DNA of 64,000 bases from VBDM01 sp964430565 (GTDB taxonomy: Bacteria; Pseudomonadota; Gammaproteobacteria; Burkholderiales; SG8-39): contig CAYSFD010000048.1 of NCBI GenBank assembly GCA_964430565.1, positions 62,001 to 126,000 on the forward strand. Direction: 5' to 3'. How positions within the stretch are numbered: the stretch's first letter is position 1; every line of letters begins with the position of its first letter. Below, piece by piece: positions 35,840 to 44,677 of this stretch. The notes under the pieces were generated by a model. That model saw only the letters and a program-made list of their open reading frames with translations, searched no databases and was not told where the DNA came from. The translations under genes were made by a program, and so were the position numbers.

Positions 35840-36919
35840 ATGCACGACACGCTGCGCCGCATCATCCACATCGACATGGACGCGTTCTATACGTCGGTCG
35901 AGCAGCGCGACGATGCGCAGCTTCGCGGCCGGCCGGTCGCGGTTGGCGGCCCGGCCGCCTCGCGCGGCGTGGTGGCCGCGGCGAGCTACGAGGCGCGCGT
36001 CTTCGGCGTGCGCTCGGCGATGCCGATGTCGCGCGCGGTACGCCTTTGCCCCGATCTGGTCATCGTGCGGCCCGATTTTGCTCGCTACCGCGCGGTCTCG
36101 CAGCAGGTGATGGCGATCCTGCGCTCGTGCACGCGACTCGTCGAGCCGCTGTCGCTCGACGAGGCCTATCTCGATGTCACCGACAACCTGTGGGGCGAGC
36201 CGCTTGCGACCACGGTAGCGAAGACCTTGAAAGCGCGCATCAGCGGCGAACTGAACCTCAGCGCTTCGGCCGGCGTCGCGCCCAACAAGTTCCTCGCCAA
36301 GATCGCCTCGGGCTGGAAGAAACCCAATGGCCTCACAGTGATCGCACCCGAGAGAGTCGAGGAGTTCCTGCGCGAGCTGCCGGTCGAGGCGCTATGGGGC
36401 GTGGGACCGGTTACCGCGAAAAAGCTGCTCGCGATCGGTATCGCGCGGCTGGTGGATGTGCGTGCGGCCGAGGAGGAGCGGCTGCGCGGCGCGGTGGGAA
36501 ATCTCGCCGATTGGTTGAAGTGTCTCTCGCGCGGCGAGGACCCGCGACAGGTCGAGCCTGATCGGCGCCGGAAATCGCTCTCCGACGAGACGACCTACGC
36601 GACAGACCTCAAGGACCCGGAGCAGATCCGCGCCGAGATCGAACGCATCGCGCGTCGCACCGCTGAGTCGCTCGAGCGCAAGGGCCTGCGCGCGCGCACT
36701 GTCACCATCAAGGTGCGCTACGCGGATTTCTCCACCGTCACGCGCAGCCACACCGCGGCCGGGCCCACGAACGACGCCGGCGAATTCGCGACGCGCGCCC
36801 TGGCGCTGCTGGAGCGCACCGACGCCGCGCGCCGGCCGGTGCGGCTGCTCGGGGTGGGGGCGCACGGGCTGCTCGAAGAAAGCGAGATTCTCCCGATTCC
36901 GGATTCTCTGCTGTTTTGA
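35840..36919 (+). CDS. dinB: DNA polymerase IV
   Basis: Y-family translesion polymerase, 359 residues. IIHIDMDAFYTSVEQRD, SYEARVFGVRSAMPM and the catalytic pair in SLDEAYLDVT are intact, followed by the helix-hairpin-helix (LWGVGPVTAKKL) and the little-finger domain. ATG 35840 gives the standard N-terminus. I see no LexA box upstream by eye. It lies between the divergent fusion gene and the convergent restriction enzyme gene. Confidence 0.95.
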   Translation: MHDTLRRIIHIDMDAFYTSVEQRDDAQLRGRPVAVGGPAASRGVVAAASYEARVFGVRSAMPMSRAVRLCPDLVIVRPDFARYRAVSQQVMAILRSCTRLVEPLSLDEAYLDVTDNLWGEPLATTVAKTLKARISGELNLSASAGVAPNKFLAKIASGWKKPNGLTVIAPERVEEFLRELPVEALWGVGPVTAKKLLAIGIARLVDVRAAEEERLRGAVGNLADWLKCLSRGEDPRQVEPDRRRKSLSDETTYATDLKDPEQIRAEIERIARRTAESLERKGLRARTVTIKVRYADFSTVTRSHTAAGPTNDAGEFATRALALLERTDAARRPVRLLGVGAHGLLEESEILPIPDSLLF

Positions 36920-36928
36920 CGCGGGGCG

Positions 36929-37669
36929 TCAGCGTTGCTTGCCGTAAGCAACAGCTCGCCCATAGATTGCAGCTGCCAATTTCTTGAAGGAAAGCTCCGC
37001 GGAGGGTTCGGCATATTCGCCCTTCAATCCCTCCGCCTTGTTTGACATCAAAAAGGCAGTCGCATCGTACAACCCGTCCCGGAATGCTTTTTCACAGAAA
37101 AGTTCGTATCGCTTCGCGTACGACGCGTTCTTGAATTCGGGAAGCACTTTGTAGTGCGGTTCATTTTCTTTAACGGGTCGCGTCGATGCCTCATCGTGTT
37201 CCAAAAGCATGAGATAGCCCAAGAAGGGCTTCATTGGCGTTTTAAATGCTCCTTCTTTATACGCTCTCCAAAAATCATGAGCGTTACCGACAGCTTCCTC
37301 AATACGATTATTGAAATTGTTTCCGTAGGATGGCCCAGCGTGAGATTTGATTTCGATGCAGGCCAACAGATTTCCATCTGCGATGGCTAGCAGATCCCAT
37401 CGCTTTGTGGGCCTGAAATAACCTGGGAGGTAGGAATTTATTTGCCCGGTGAATACTTCGGCATCAGCAATACCCGCATCCTTCAGAAGATCTCTAACAA
37501 CCCAGAGAAAACCGTCAAGCTGCTTTCCTCCCGTTACCTCGGCTCTCCTTCCCCGATCGCGGACTTTTCCGCCGCGCCGCCCTGGTCTTATCTGCCCGGT
37601 TCTTGTTTTCCAGTAGTGTTGAACGGCTTTTCTGATACCGTCCTGAATAAGCTTGTCGAAGCTTGCCAT
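36929..37669 (-). CDS. Type II restriction endonuclease, XhoI/PaeR7I family
   Basis: 246 residues, the family length. The conserved opening AVQHYWKTRTGQ, GGKQLDGF, and the PD-(D/E)XK core with Asp92 (RWDLLAIADG) and Glu106-x-Lys108 (CIEIKSHAGPSYGNNFNNR) are present. XhoI and PaeR7I cut CTCGAG, and the same target is likely but not proven. The gene begins inside the end of the methyltransferase gene (155-base overlap). The pair is visibly AT-richer than its surroundings, suggesting recent transfer. Confidence 0.92.
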   Translation of the reverse strand: MASFDKLIQDGIRKAVQHYWKTRTGQIRPGRRGGKVRDRGRRAEVTGGKQLDGFLWVVRDLLKDAGIADAEVFTGQINSYLPGYFRPTKRWDLLAIADGNLLACIEIKSHAGPSYGNNFNNRIEEAVGNAHDFWRAYKEGAFKTPMKPFLGYLMLLEHDEASTRPVKENEPHYKVLPEFKNASYAKRYELFCEKAFRDGLYDATAFLMSNKAEGLKGEYAEPSAELSFKKLAAAIYGRAVAYGKQR

Positions 37670-38660
37670 GGCCCTCCCCGTTCAACTTTACGGTAGCCCT
37701 GGAGAACAGGGTCGCTGTCTCATTCGATATGCGAGTCGCACACATCTCGAAGTATTCGGGTGTGATCTCCACGCCAATGCTGTTGCGCCCCCACTTTGCC
37801 GCAGCGACACTTGTCGTGCCCGTACCCATGAAAGGATCAAGGACGGTGTCCCCGACAAAGCTGAACATGCGAATAAGCCGTTCGGCAAGTTCAAGAGGAT
37901 AGGGCGCGGGGTGATCTCGAGTCGAGGCACCGGTAAGGCCCGTCCATACCTGTTGAAACCATTCCTGATAGTTTTCAACGGAGATCACGCTGAGCACGCG
38001 AGTGGCAAGCGATGGTGAGCGATAGCCGCCCGGTTTTCGCTCCATCAGGATGAATTCAATATCATTCTTGATGACTGCGTTGGGTTCGTACGGCTTCCCA
38101 AGAAAACCACCACCATTACCAGTAGCTTCATAGACAGCATTCGCAATTTTGTGCCAGATGATCGGCGCTAGATTGGTAAAGCCCAAGACACGGCAGTGTT
38201 CTTGAATCGAAGCGTGCAGCGGGACAACCGAATGCACGCCACCGTTCTTGCGACGCGAAAGACACACATCCCCCACGACACAGACTAGCCGCCCACCGGG
38301 CACAAGCGCGTCATAGCAACTCCGCCACACCGCATCAAGCTCTTTGAGAAAAGTCTCGTAGTCAGCCACATGCCCAAGCTGCCCTTCCGTCCGCTTGTAC
38401 TCTTTCAGCGTCCAGTATGGGGGCGAAGTAACAACCAAATGTACGCTATACGGTTTGAGAAACCCCATGCGGCGTGCATCGGCGTTGTACAGCTCGTGCG
38501 TGGTGGGAATACGACTGACAGCTTCTTCGATCGCGGCGATGCGTTTCGCGTCCTTTGCAATCGCGGGGAGGGCTTTCTGATGGTCTCCCAGACCCGCCAG
38601 ATCGAACGGGACAAAAGATGCGAGTTCCCTAGCGTGCTCGACTAAATCAGAGGCGTTCAT
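37515..38660 (-). CDS. DNA methyltransferase of the XhoI-type restriction system
   Basis: 381 residues. The catalytic motif TSPPYW (78-83) comes before the SAM-binding motif DPFMGTGTT (275-283), so it is a beta-class amino-methyltransferase. The SPPY form is common in N4-cytosine enzymes but also occurs in N6-adenine ones. The last 50 residues are basic and low in complexity and are read from the stretch overlapping the endonuclease start. It presumably protects the endonuclease target. ATG 38660 is 18 bases from the folK stop. Confidence 0.9.
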   Translation of the reverse strand: MNASDLVEHARELASFVPFDLAGLGDHQKALPAIAKDAKRIAAIEEAVSRIPTTHELYNADARRMGFLKPYSVHLVVTSPPYWTLKEYKRTEGQLGHVADYETFLKELDAVWRSCYDALVPGGRLVCVVGDVCLSRRKNGGVHSVVPLHASIQEHCRVLGFTNLAPIIWHKIANAVYEATGNGGGFLGKPYEPNAVIKNDIEFILMERKPGGYRSPSLATRVLSVISVENYQEWFQQVWTGLTGASTRDHPAPYPLELAERLIRMFSFVGDTVLDPFMGTGTTSVAAAKWGRNSIGVEITPEYFEMCATRISNETATLFSRATVKLNGEGHGKLRQAYSGRYQKSRSTLLENKNRADKTRAARRKSPRSGKESRGNGRKAA

Positions 38661-38678
38661 GGGGCCATTATAGTTTCA

Positions 38679-39170
38679 TTAGGCAACCAGCTTTCCCACT
38701 TTTTGATTCACGCATGAAGCTAGAAGCGATGCAACCGGTCCCCTGTCCGGGACGACCGCATCGGGGGTGATCTCGGCGAGTGGCGCGAGCACGAAAGCGC
38801 GTTCGTGCATGCGAGGATGGGGGACGATGAGCCCCGGTGGCTCTGCGATGACGCGATCGCCGTAGAGCAGGAGGTCGAGGTCGAGGGTGCGCGGTGCGCC
38901 GGCGAAATCACGCCGGCGGCCGAAACGCGCTTCGACCGCGAGCAGCGCATCGAGCAGAGCCTGAGCGCTCAACCCGGTTTCGATTGCGGCGACCGCGTTG
39001 ATGAAGTCGGGCTGCTCGCCAACCCCTACCGGGGCACTGCGGTAAAGCGAGGAGGCGGCCAGAAGGCGCGTCTTGGGAATCGCCTCGAGCGCCGTAAAGG
39101 CGCGGCGTACCTGGGCTTCGGGTTCGCCGAGATTCGCTCCCAGTCCGACGAAGGCTTTGACCGTAGCCAT
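38679..39170 (-). CDS. folK: 6-hydroxymethyl-7,8-dihydropterin pyrophosphokinase
   Basis: Transfers pyrophosphate from ATP to hydroxymethyldihydropterin in folate synthesis. 163 residues with GLGANLGEP, FINAVAAIET, RTLDLDLLLYGD and PHPRMHERAFVLAPL. It starts two bases after the half-ketosynthase gene and so is the last gene of the resorcinol operon here, an unusual place. Its normal neighbours pcnB and the deoxynucleoside kinase lie 7.7 kb and 24 kb away. Confidence 0.96.
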   Translation of the reverse strand: MATVKAFVGLGANLGEPEAQVRRAFTALEAIPKTRLLAASSLYRSAPVGVGEQPDFINAVAAIETGLSAQALLDALLAVEARFGRRRDFAGAPRTLDLDLLLYGDRVIAEPPGLIVPHPRMHERAFVLAPLAEITPDAVVPDRGPVASLLASCVNQKVGKLVA

Positions 39171-39172
39171 TC

Positions 39173-39829
39173 CTATTTATCGAGCGTAAAGCGCCACGCG
39201 TCCTCGCCACCGCGCAAAAGAAGCGGCGCGCGCGGCGAGCGGCACCACGCGGCGACGCGGGCAATCCAATCCTCCGCGGTCGCGGCAACGGCCACGTTCT
39301 CGTGCGGCGCCGGCTCCAAGCGAATCACTCCTGCAAGGGGTTCCTTCCGAAGCAGGCACCAGTCGCTCTTGTGCTCGACATCAGGTGCGTCGGATTCCTC
39401 CACCCAGCCGACGAGGATCCGCTCGCATTCGGCGAGCCAGCCCTGCGCCACGGAGAGGAGCAGAGGCCAGTCTTGATCGAGATGCACGTGCGCCGAGCGC
39501 GTCACCGGATGCGCGCGTTGGGCGAGCAGTGCGCCCGCGAGGTGCGGCTGCATTCCGATGAAGGTAAACGGCATCGCGGGCTCGCCGCGCCGCAGGCTTT
39601 CGTCGAGCGCTGCGCGTATCGCGTGCAGTGCGCCGATCCTGGATGACCACAGGACGCCGAGCGGCCCGTCGCCTCCCGCGGTGTCGAGGCAGGCTTGCGC
39701 GCCGAGCATGCAAAGCTGCGCGAAACCTCCGGCGCGACGCAGCTCGGCCGCGAAGCGCGCGCGCACCCGCGCCGGCAAGTCTTCTGGCGCGACGCGGAGC
39801 ACCGTGGGTGCGAGAAGGTACACGGTCAA
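39173..39829 (-). CDS. Half-length ketosynthase-like protein without catalytic Cys
   Basis: 218 residues resembling the N-terminal half of a beta-ketoacyl synthase (short ketoacyl-synthase family seen in aryl-polyene and resorcinol clusters). The segment where the Cys nucleophile should sit reads VTRSAHVHLDQDWPLLLSVA, with no Cys. The C-terminal thiolase half is absent. It is likely inactive as a condensing enzyme and may be a partner or chain-length factor for the adjacent ketosynthase, whose start it overlaps (ATGA). Confidence 0.7.
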   Translation of the reverse strand: MTVYLLAPTVLRVAPEDLPARVRARFAAELRRAGGFAQLCMLGAQACLDTAGGDGPLGVLWSSRIGALHAIRAALDESLRRGEPAMPFTFIGMQPHLAGALLAQRAHPVTRSAHVHLDQDWPLLLSVAQGWLAECERILVGWVEESDAPDVEHKSDWCLLRKEPLAGVIRLEPAPHENVAVAATAEDWIARVAAWCRSPRAPLLLRGGEDAWRFTLDK

Positions 39830-40917
39830 TCCACCTTTTCCAGCGCCAAGCTCATCACGTTTCCGCCGAACCCGGAGAGATTGAACAGGACGCGGCTCGC
39901 TCCTCGCGCATCGCCGCCCGAGGGCGTTAAACCCAGATCATCGTCGGGCGTGGCAAACCCCCATGTGGCGGGGACGCGCCCGCGCGCAAGACTGGCGAGC
40001 ATCAGCGCCAGTTCCGCCGGGCCGCTTGCTCCGAGCGTGTGGCCGAGCGCGCCCTTGAGCGATACCGTTCTTGGAGGCGGCGAGAACAACTCCCGTATCG
40101 CGCGCGCCTCGGCCAGATCGGCGAGCGGGCCGCCCCCTGCCTGAAGCTTGATCAGATCCACCGCGGCGCTCGTCCAGCGCGCTTTGGCCAAGGTGGCGCG
40201 CATAGTGTCAGCGATCACTTCGCCGCTAGGCGCCGGCCCGGTGAGGCTGGCCGCATCCATGCCCGAGGCGAGCGCCGCGATGCGCCAAGGCCCGGGCGCG
40301 GCGGACACGAGCACTGCTCCCAGCGCCTCCCCCAGCACCAGCCCGTCGCGATCGCGGTCGCAGGGGCGGGCAACCGTCGCCGAAAGCAGCTCCAGCCCGG
40401 CGAATCCGGCGACGGTCAAGCGATTAGACAATTCGACGCCGAGGACCAGCACGTCGCGAAACTTGCCTTCCGTGACGAGGCCAGCGGCGATATCAAGCGC
40501 GCTCAAGCCCGAAGTGCAAGCGGTGTTGACCATCATCGCCGGGCCGCGCACGCCGAACCATTGCGCGAGCATCCTGCAGAATTCGAGCGGCGACAGCGCG
40601 AGCGCAGCCCAGCCGCCATTGTCCCATGCGCCGACCAAACCGGAAGACGAGCCGGCGATGCAGGGAAGCGCCGCCCACTCGCCCGGCGCGAGCGCGGCCT
40701 CGTGCCGCAGGCTTTCCGCCACCGAACGCGCGATGGCCTCGGCGCGCCTCATCCAGTCGTCGTCCGCGACCGGAATGGCGAAGTACGGCCAGGCGCCCGC
40801 GGCCGCCGTGTTTCTAGCGGGCGCCAGAGGCGCGCCCGACAGCCGCTCGACCGCCGCGTCGAGATCGTGCCCAAGCGCACTTGCGAGCGCCGTCGCGCGC
40901 ACGAACGCTTCGGTCAT
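39826..40917 (-). CDS. Beta-ketoacyl-ACP synthase with altered active site
   Basis: 363 residues of the KAS I/II type. The nucleophile Cys134 (NTACTSGLSAL) and the second His293 with its Lys (LKGALGHTLGASG) are present. The first catalytic His, normally in HGTGTPLND, is Gln259 in LQAGGGPLAD. The family therefore looks intact except for one residue needed for decarboxylative condensation. It overlaps the ACP gene upstream and the half-ketosynthase gene downstream, so all three are coupled. Confidence 0.88.
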   Translation of the reverse strand: MTEAFVRATALASALGHDLDAAVERLSGAPLAPARNTAAAGAWPYFAIPVADDDWMRRAEAIARSVAESLRHEAALAPGEWAALPCIAGSSSGLVGAWDNGGWAALALSPLEFCRMLAQWFGVRGPAMMVNTACTSGLSALDIAAGLVTEGKFRDVLVLGVELSNRLTVAGFAGLELLSATVARPCDRDRDGLVLGEALGAVLVSAAPGPWRIAALASGMDAASLTGPAPSGEVIADTMRATLAKARWTSAAVDLIKLQAGGGPLADLAEARAIRELFSPPPRTVSLKGALGHTLGASGPAELALMLASLARGRVPATWGFATPDDDLGLTPSGGDARGASRVLFNLSGFGGNVMSLALEKVD

Positions 40918-41180
40918 GCGCGCTTCGTCAGCAGGTGGTCGGCGAGATTGCCTACGCAGGCGAGGATGCGCCGCGTCTCCTTGCTGTCGGTGAGGCGCAC
41001 GCCGTAGCGTTTCTGCAAGGCCATGGATACTTGCAGCGCGTCCAGCGAATCGAGCGCGAGGCGCGTGCCCGTGCCGAAGATCGGCTCGTCCGCGGACAAG
41101 CCCGGGCCGTCGAGCGACTTTTCCGTCTCCGCGAGGATCAGCGCCGTCAGCTCGGCGATCAGTGCTTCGCGGGCCGTCAC
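40914..41180 (-). CDS. Acyl carrier protein
   Basis: 88 residues, beginning at GTG 41180 so that its start overlaps the permease stop (GTGA). The phosphopantetheine attachment Ser lies in LALDSLDALQVS, flanked by acidic helices. It is a dedicated carrier for the cluster and would load the acyl chains used by the ketosynthases, DarB or the BtrH-like acyltransferase. Confidence 0.9.
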   Translation of the reverse strand: MTAREALIAELTALILAETEKSLDGPGLSADEPIFGTGTRLALDSLDALQVSMALQKRYGVRLTDSKETRRILACVGNLADHLLTKRA

Positions 41181-42358
41181 TGCGCGGTGCTCAAGACACG
41201 GCGCCGATGATGTACCCACAGGGCGATCGCGAGCAGCACCAGGGCGAACGCGAGCAGCTTCAGGCACGGTACCGCGATGTCGGCTGCGCCGCCCTGGCGC
41301 AGCATGACGGCGTGGAACCCGTCCAGCGCCCAGGCCATCGGCGACACATCCGCGAGGGTCTGCATCGCCTCGGGCATGAAGAAGCGCGGCACCATGATGC
41401 CGCCAATTGCCGCAGCGAGAATGTTGCCGACGCCGCCGATCACTGTGGCCTGCTCCAGCGTGCGCGAGCACACGGCCACCGCGAGCCCCCAGCCGATTGC
41501 GGCGAGGCTGGTGCAGGCTGCCACCCCCGCGACCAAGTCCCAGCGCGCGGGCAGCGCCAAGGCCTCTCCCCCGAACCAGGGTACGAGTGTTTTTCCGGCA
41601 AGCAGCATCAGCACTGTCTGCGCAAGATTGATGACGAAAAACGGCCCCACCTTGCCAAGCAGCAGCGTCGAAAACGGGACGTTCAGGCTCACCAGACGTG
41701 CGAGCGTCCCGTCGCGCCGCTCCACGATGAAGAGCGAGGCCATCGGCATGACCACAAAGAACATTCCGAAGATGAGCCACGCGGGTACGCTTTGCTGCAC
41801 CGAAGAGGGGCGGCCGGTGCCGCCAACTGCTTCGATGTTCACGGTCGCCGCATGTTTCGGATCGAAAGTCGCCGCATCGACGGAGATCCCGGCAGTGCGC
41901 ACCATCGCCGACACGCGCAGTGCGAGCGCGGCGCCGAGGACGCGCTGCTTGAAGGCGAGGATTTGCGCGGGCGGCAGCGCGGGATCGACGAGCAGCATGA
42001 GCGCCGGTGCGGGGTCCGCCCCGCCGGGTGGCGCGCCGAGCGCGAGTTCGAAACCCGGTGGCACGTGCAAAGTGAGTGCGGGTTTGGTGATGTGCAGCAC
42101 GCCGCGCCCGGCCGGCTCCGGAGTTGGCTGGAAACCATCGCCCGTCAGGCGCTCGGTAAACTGTTTCGCGAACTCCCCGTCGGGGGCGATGACGGCGAAC
42201 TCAGTTCCGCGCCCGATCTCGCCCTTGAACGCATCGCTCAGGGCGAGCGACATCACCACGATGAAAACCGCCGGCATCAGAAACAGCACTGCCAGTCCGT
42301 GGACGTCGCGCGAAAGCGCGAGCCACTCCTTTTCCCAGAGGGCGATCAGAGGGCGCAT
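41177..42358 (-). CDS. ABC-2 type exporter permease
   Basis: 393 residues. One N-terminal helix, a large external domain of about 150 residues, and five C-terminal helices match the ABC-2/NatB-YhhJ class of exporters. The frame is open further upstream, but the ATG at 42358 overlaps the ATPase stop (ATGA) and gives the usual N-terminus (MRPLIALWEKEWLALSRD). With the ATPase it should export the cluster product. Confidence 0.9.
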   Translation of the reverse strand: MRPLIALWEKEWLALSRDVHGLAVLFLMPAVFIVVMSLALSDAFKGEIGRGTEFAVIAPDGEFAKQFTERLTGDGFQPTPEPAGRGVLHITKPALTLHVPPGFELALGAPPGGADPAPALMLLVDPALPPAQILAFKQRVLGAALALRVSAMVRTAGISVDAATFDPKHAATVNIEAVGGTGRPSSVQQSVPAWLIFGMFFVVMPMASLFIVERRDGTLARLVSLNVPFSTLLLGKVGPFFVINLAQTVLMLLAGKTLVPWFGGEALALPARWDLVAGVAACTSLAAIGWGLAVAVCSRTLEQATVIGGVGNILAAAIGGIMVPRFFMPEAMQTLADVSPMAWALDGFHAVMLRQGGAADIAVPCLKLLAFALVLLAIALWVHHRRRVLSTAQ

Positions 42359-43287
42359 CAGTCGCGCAGCGAGCGGTGAGTGAGCTGCATGAAAAGCTGT
42401 TCGAGGTTGCGCTGCCCGTATCCGATCGAGAGTGGCTCGCAGCCGGCCGCGCGCGCCGCTTCGATCGCCTGCGCGACTTGCGCCGCACCCGGCACGCGCA
42501 GGCTGTAGCGCGCCGCACCGTCCTCGCGCAGCGCGTAGCGCCCTTTCCAATCGGCTGCGAGCCCCTCGGGCAGGGGCGCCCGTAGATGCAAGGTCAAGAG
42601 GCCGGAGCCGTCCCGCAGGACCTCGGCGAGAGCTCCCGACAGCAACACGCGGCCGTGGTCGATGATCGCCACGTGGTCGCAGATTGCCTCGACCTCTTCC
42701 ATGTAGTGACTCGTGTAGATAATCAGCGTCCCCGGACGGGCGAGGGAGCGGATCGAGTCGAGCAGGAACGCGCGCGACTGCGGATCGACGCCCACGGTCG
42801 GCTCGTCGAGCAGCAGGATTTCAGGTTCTCCGAGCAAGCCTATGGCGAGATTCAGCCGGCGCTTCAAGCCGCCGGACAGTTGTCCCGCACGGCGCTTGAG
42901 CACGCCTTTGATACGGGCGAACGCAGCCACGGCTTCGATGCGTTCCTTGAGTTTGGTGCCGCCGAGACCCTGAACGCCGCCGAAGAAACGCAAGTTTTCC
43001 GCGCAGGTCAACATCGGATAGAACGCGTACTCCTGAGGTACGAGTCCCAGGAAGCGCGGCCGGCTGCGGCGCACGGCTTCGAGCGCTTCGCCGCCGGCGG
43101 CGATCCGTCCCGTGGCTCCGCGCAACTGACCCGCAAGGATCGAGATCAAGGTGGTCTTGCCCGCTCCGTTCGGTCCCAGCAGGCCGAAGATCCCGCCGTC
43201 CGGCACGACGAGCGTCGCGTCCTGCAGCGCCGCATCGCTGCTACCGGGATAGCGGAACGACAAGCCCTCGACGTTCAGGGTGCCCAT
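42358..43287 (-). CDS. ABC transporter ATPase
   Basis: 309 residues. Walker A GPNGAGKTT, the Q-loop (LVPQEYAFYP), signature LSGGLKRRLNLA and Walker B ILLLDEPTVGVD are intact, followed by a C-terminal extension typical of drug/polysaccharide exporter ATPases. ATG 43287 gives MGTLNVEGLSFRY. The gene overlaps the BtrH-like gene by 13 bases and the permease by 3. Confidence 0.94.
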   Translation of the reverse strand: MGTLNVEGLSFRYPGSSDAALQDATLVVPDGGIFGLLGPNGAGKTTLISILAGQLRGATGRIAAGGEALEAVRRSRPRFLGLVPQEYAFYPMLTCAENLRFFGGVQGLGGTKLKERIEAVAAFARIKGVLKRRAGQLSGGLKRRLNLAIGLLGEPEILLLDEPTVGVDPQSRAFLLDSIRSLARPGTLIIYTSHYMEEVEAICDHVAIIDHGRVLLSGALAEVLRDGSGLLTLHLRAPLPEGLAADWKGRYALREDGAARYSLRVPGAAQVAQAIEAARAAGCEPLSIGYGQRNLEQLFMQLTHRSLRD

Positions 43288-44279
43288 GCGCGCTGGGCAC
43301 GGTGAAGATTCTGGAAAAAGAGCTTTTCGTCTGCGGCGAGCGCCCGCAGATGCGCCGCCAGGACCGGCGGCGCGAGCGCATCGCGCCCGCGGATCATGCG
43401 CGCGGCGGCGAGCGCGAACTCGCGCCAGCGGTCGCCGATCTCGACCAGGCGCGCCGCGAGCGCATCGAGCGCGGCGTAACCCGTCTTCGCCGTCAGCTCC
43501 TGGAGAAACGACGCGTACAGGAACCGGAAGCCGCCGCCCCCGGTGCCGATCTCCTCCTGCATGCGCACGACGTTGCCGATGTAAAGGCGCGCCCTCTCCC
43601 CGCCGTCGGCGAGCGGCAGGCGCTCGATCTGCCGGGCGAGCAGCCTCATTCCGCGCACGCCGAACAAAGGAAAGGGCGCGAGCATGATGCGCGCGGTGCG
43701 CGCAAGCGCCCGCTGTCCCAGGCGCGCCCAATCGGGCGCGAGGGGCGGTTTCGTCACGAAGTAGAGCAGCCCTTTGGGCGCGAGCATTCCCTTGGCGAAG
43801 CGCGCCTTTTTCAGGTCTTCGCGCGCGCAGCGCACCGGCGTCTCGGCCACGGGGTCGCTGATCAGATATTCGTCGCGCTCTCGTCCATAGACGAGCAGAT
43901 TGTGCGCGTTGAAATGAAAGCGCAGATCGGGCGGGAAATACGGCAGCCAGAACACCGAGGTCTGCAACCCGACGAGCTTGCCGGCATCGAGCAGCGCGTC
44001 GAGCCGCGCCATGCCGTCCGAGGGCGAGCGGAAGGTTTCGAAGCGCATGCCGATCCCGAGGCTGCGCTCAAGGCCCTTGATAATGGCGCGCGGCGGCATT
44101 CGGAAGGAGACCAGCGGCAGGCTGTTGATGCGGATGAAGGGGAGGTAGGCGAACGACAGCGCCGAGGCGAGGCCGAAGGCCATCGCTTCGGACATGGGCA
44201 AGCCGTGATGGCGCAGGAGCGAGGACATCACTCCGGACTCGCAATGCGAGGCATGCGCGTGGACGAAACTTTCCGGCAT
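43275..44279 (-). CDS. BtrH-like acyltransferase (BtrH N-terminal domain plus DUF4872)
   Basis: 334 residues. The start HAHASHCESGVMSSLLRHHG carries the His/Cys (Cys13) of the BtrH_N domain, and NAHNLLVYGRERDEYLISDP is the second conserved block, as in C39-like folds. BtrH of butirosin synthesis moves an acyl group from an ACP to an amino sugar. By analogy this protein may transfer the chain of the cluster's ACP to an amine or hydroxyl acceptor. The acceptor is unknown. Confidence 0.82.
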   Translation of the reverse strand: MPESFVHAHASHCESGVMSSLLRHHGLPMSEAMAFGLASALSFAYLPFIRINSLPLVSFRMPPRAIIKGLERSLGIGMRFETFRSPSDGMARLDALLDAGKLVGLQTSVFWLPYFPPDLRFHFNAHNLLVYGRERDEYLISDPVAETPVRCAREDLKKARFAKGMLAPKGLLYFVTKPPLAPDWARLGQRALARTARIMLAPFPLFGVRGMRLLARQIERLPLADGGERARLYIGNVVRMQEEIGTGGGGFRFLYASFLQELTAKTGYAALDALAARLVEIGDRWREFALAAARMIRGRDALAPPVLAAHLRALAADEKLFFQNLHRAQRAWAP

Positions 44280-44281
44280 CG

Positions 44282-44677
44282 CTACTCCGCTTTGCCCAGG
44301 GCCTCGACGGAGACGCCGAGCGCCTCGGCGTAGCGCCGCCGAAGCGCGAGCGGCAGGCACGCGAACGCAGTCGGCCTAAGATGGCGCCGAACGCGCCAGC
44401 GCCACAGGCCGGTGGTTTGGGAGAGGAGCTCGAGATCCATACGCGCGCGGTACATGTGGTATTCCAGCGGCGAGGATTTGCCGGCGAGCACACGCGCGCG
44501 CGCCTCCTCGGCGCGCCGCTCCAGGTCCTCGACTGCCTGGCGCGTGACGATCTCCTCGACTTCCCAGCCCCGCGAGGGTACGAGCCGCAGCTTGCCGTCG
44601 TCCGCTACCGCGTAGACGGCCTTGCGGTGGCCGGCGAGGCTCCGGTTTCCCTCCTGCGGCACCTCGCGCTCACGCAT
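44282..44677 (-). CDS. Hypothetical helical protein of the resorcinol cluster
   Basis: 131 residues, basic and strongly helical (AVEDLERRAEEARARVLAGK), without signal peptide or membrane segment. No family recognised. It overlaps the darB stop by eight bases and ends two bases before the BtrH-like gene, so it is translated with the cluster. The gap-free context suggests a conserved accessory role. Confidence 0.7.
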   Translation of the reverse strand: MREREVPQEGNRSLAGHRKAVYAVADDGKLRLVPSRGWEVEEIVTRQAVEDLERRAEEARARVLAGKSSPLEYHMYRARMDLELLSQTTGLWRWRVRRHLRPTAFACLPLALRRRYAEALGVSVEALGKAE

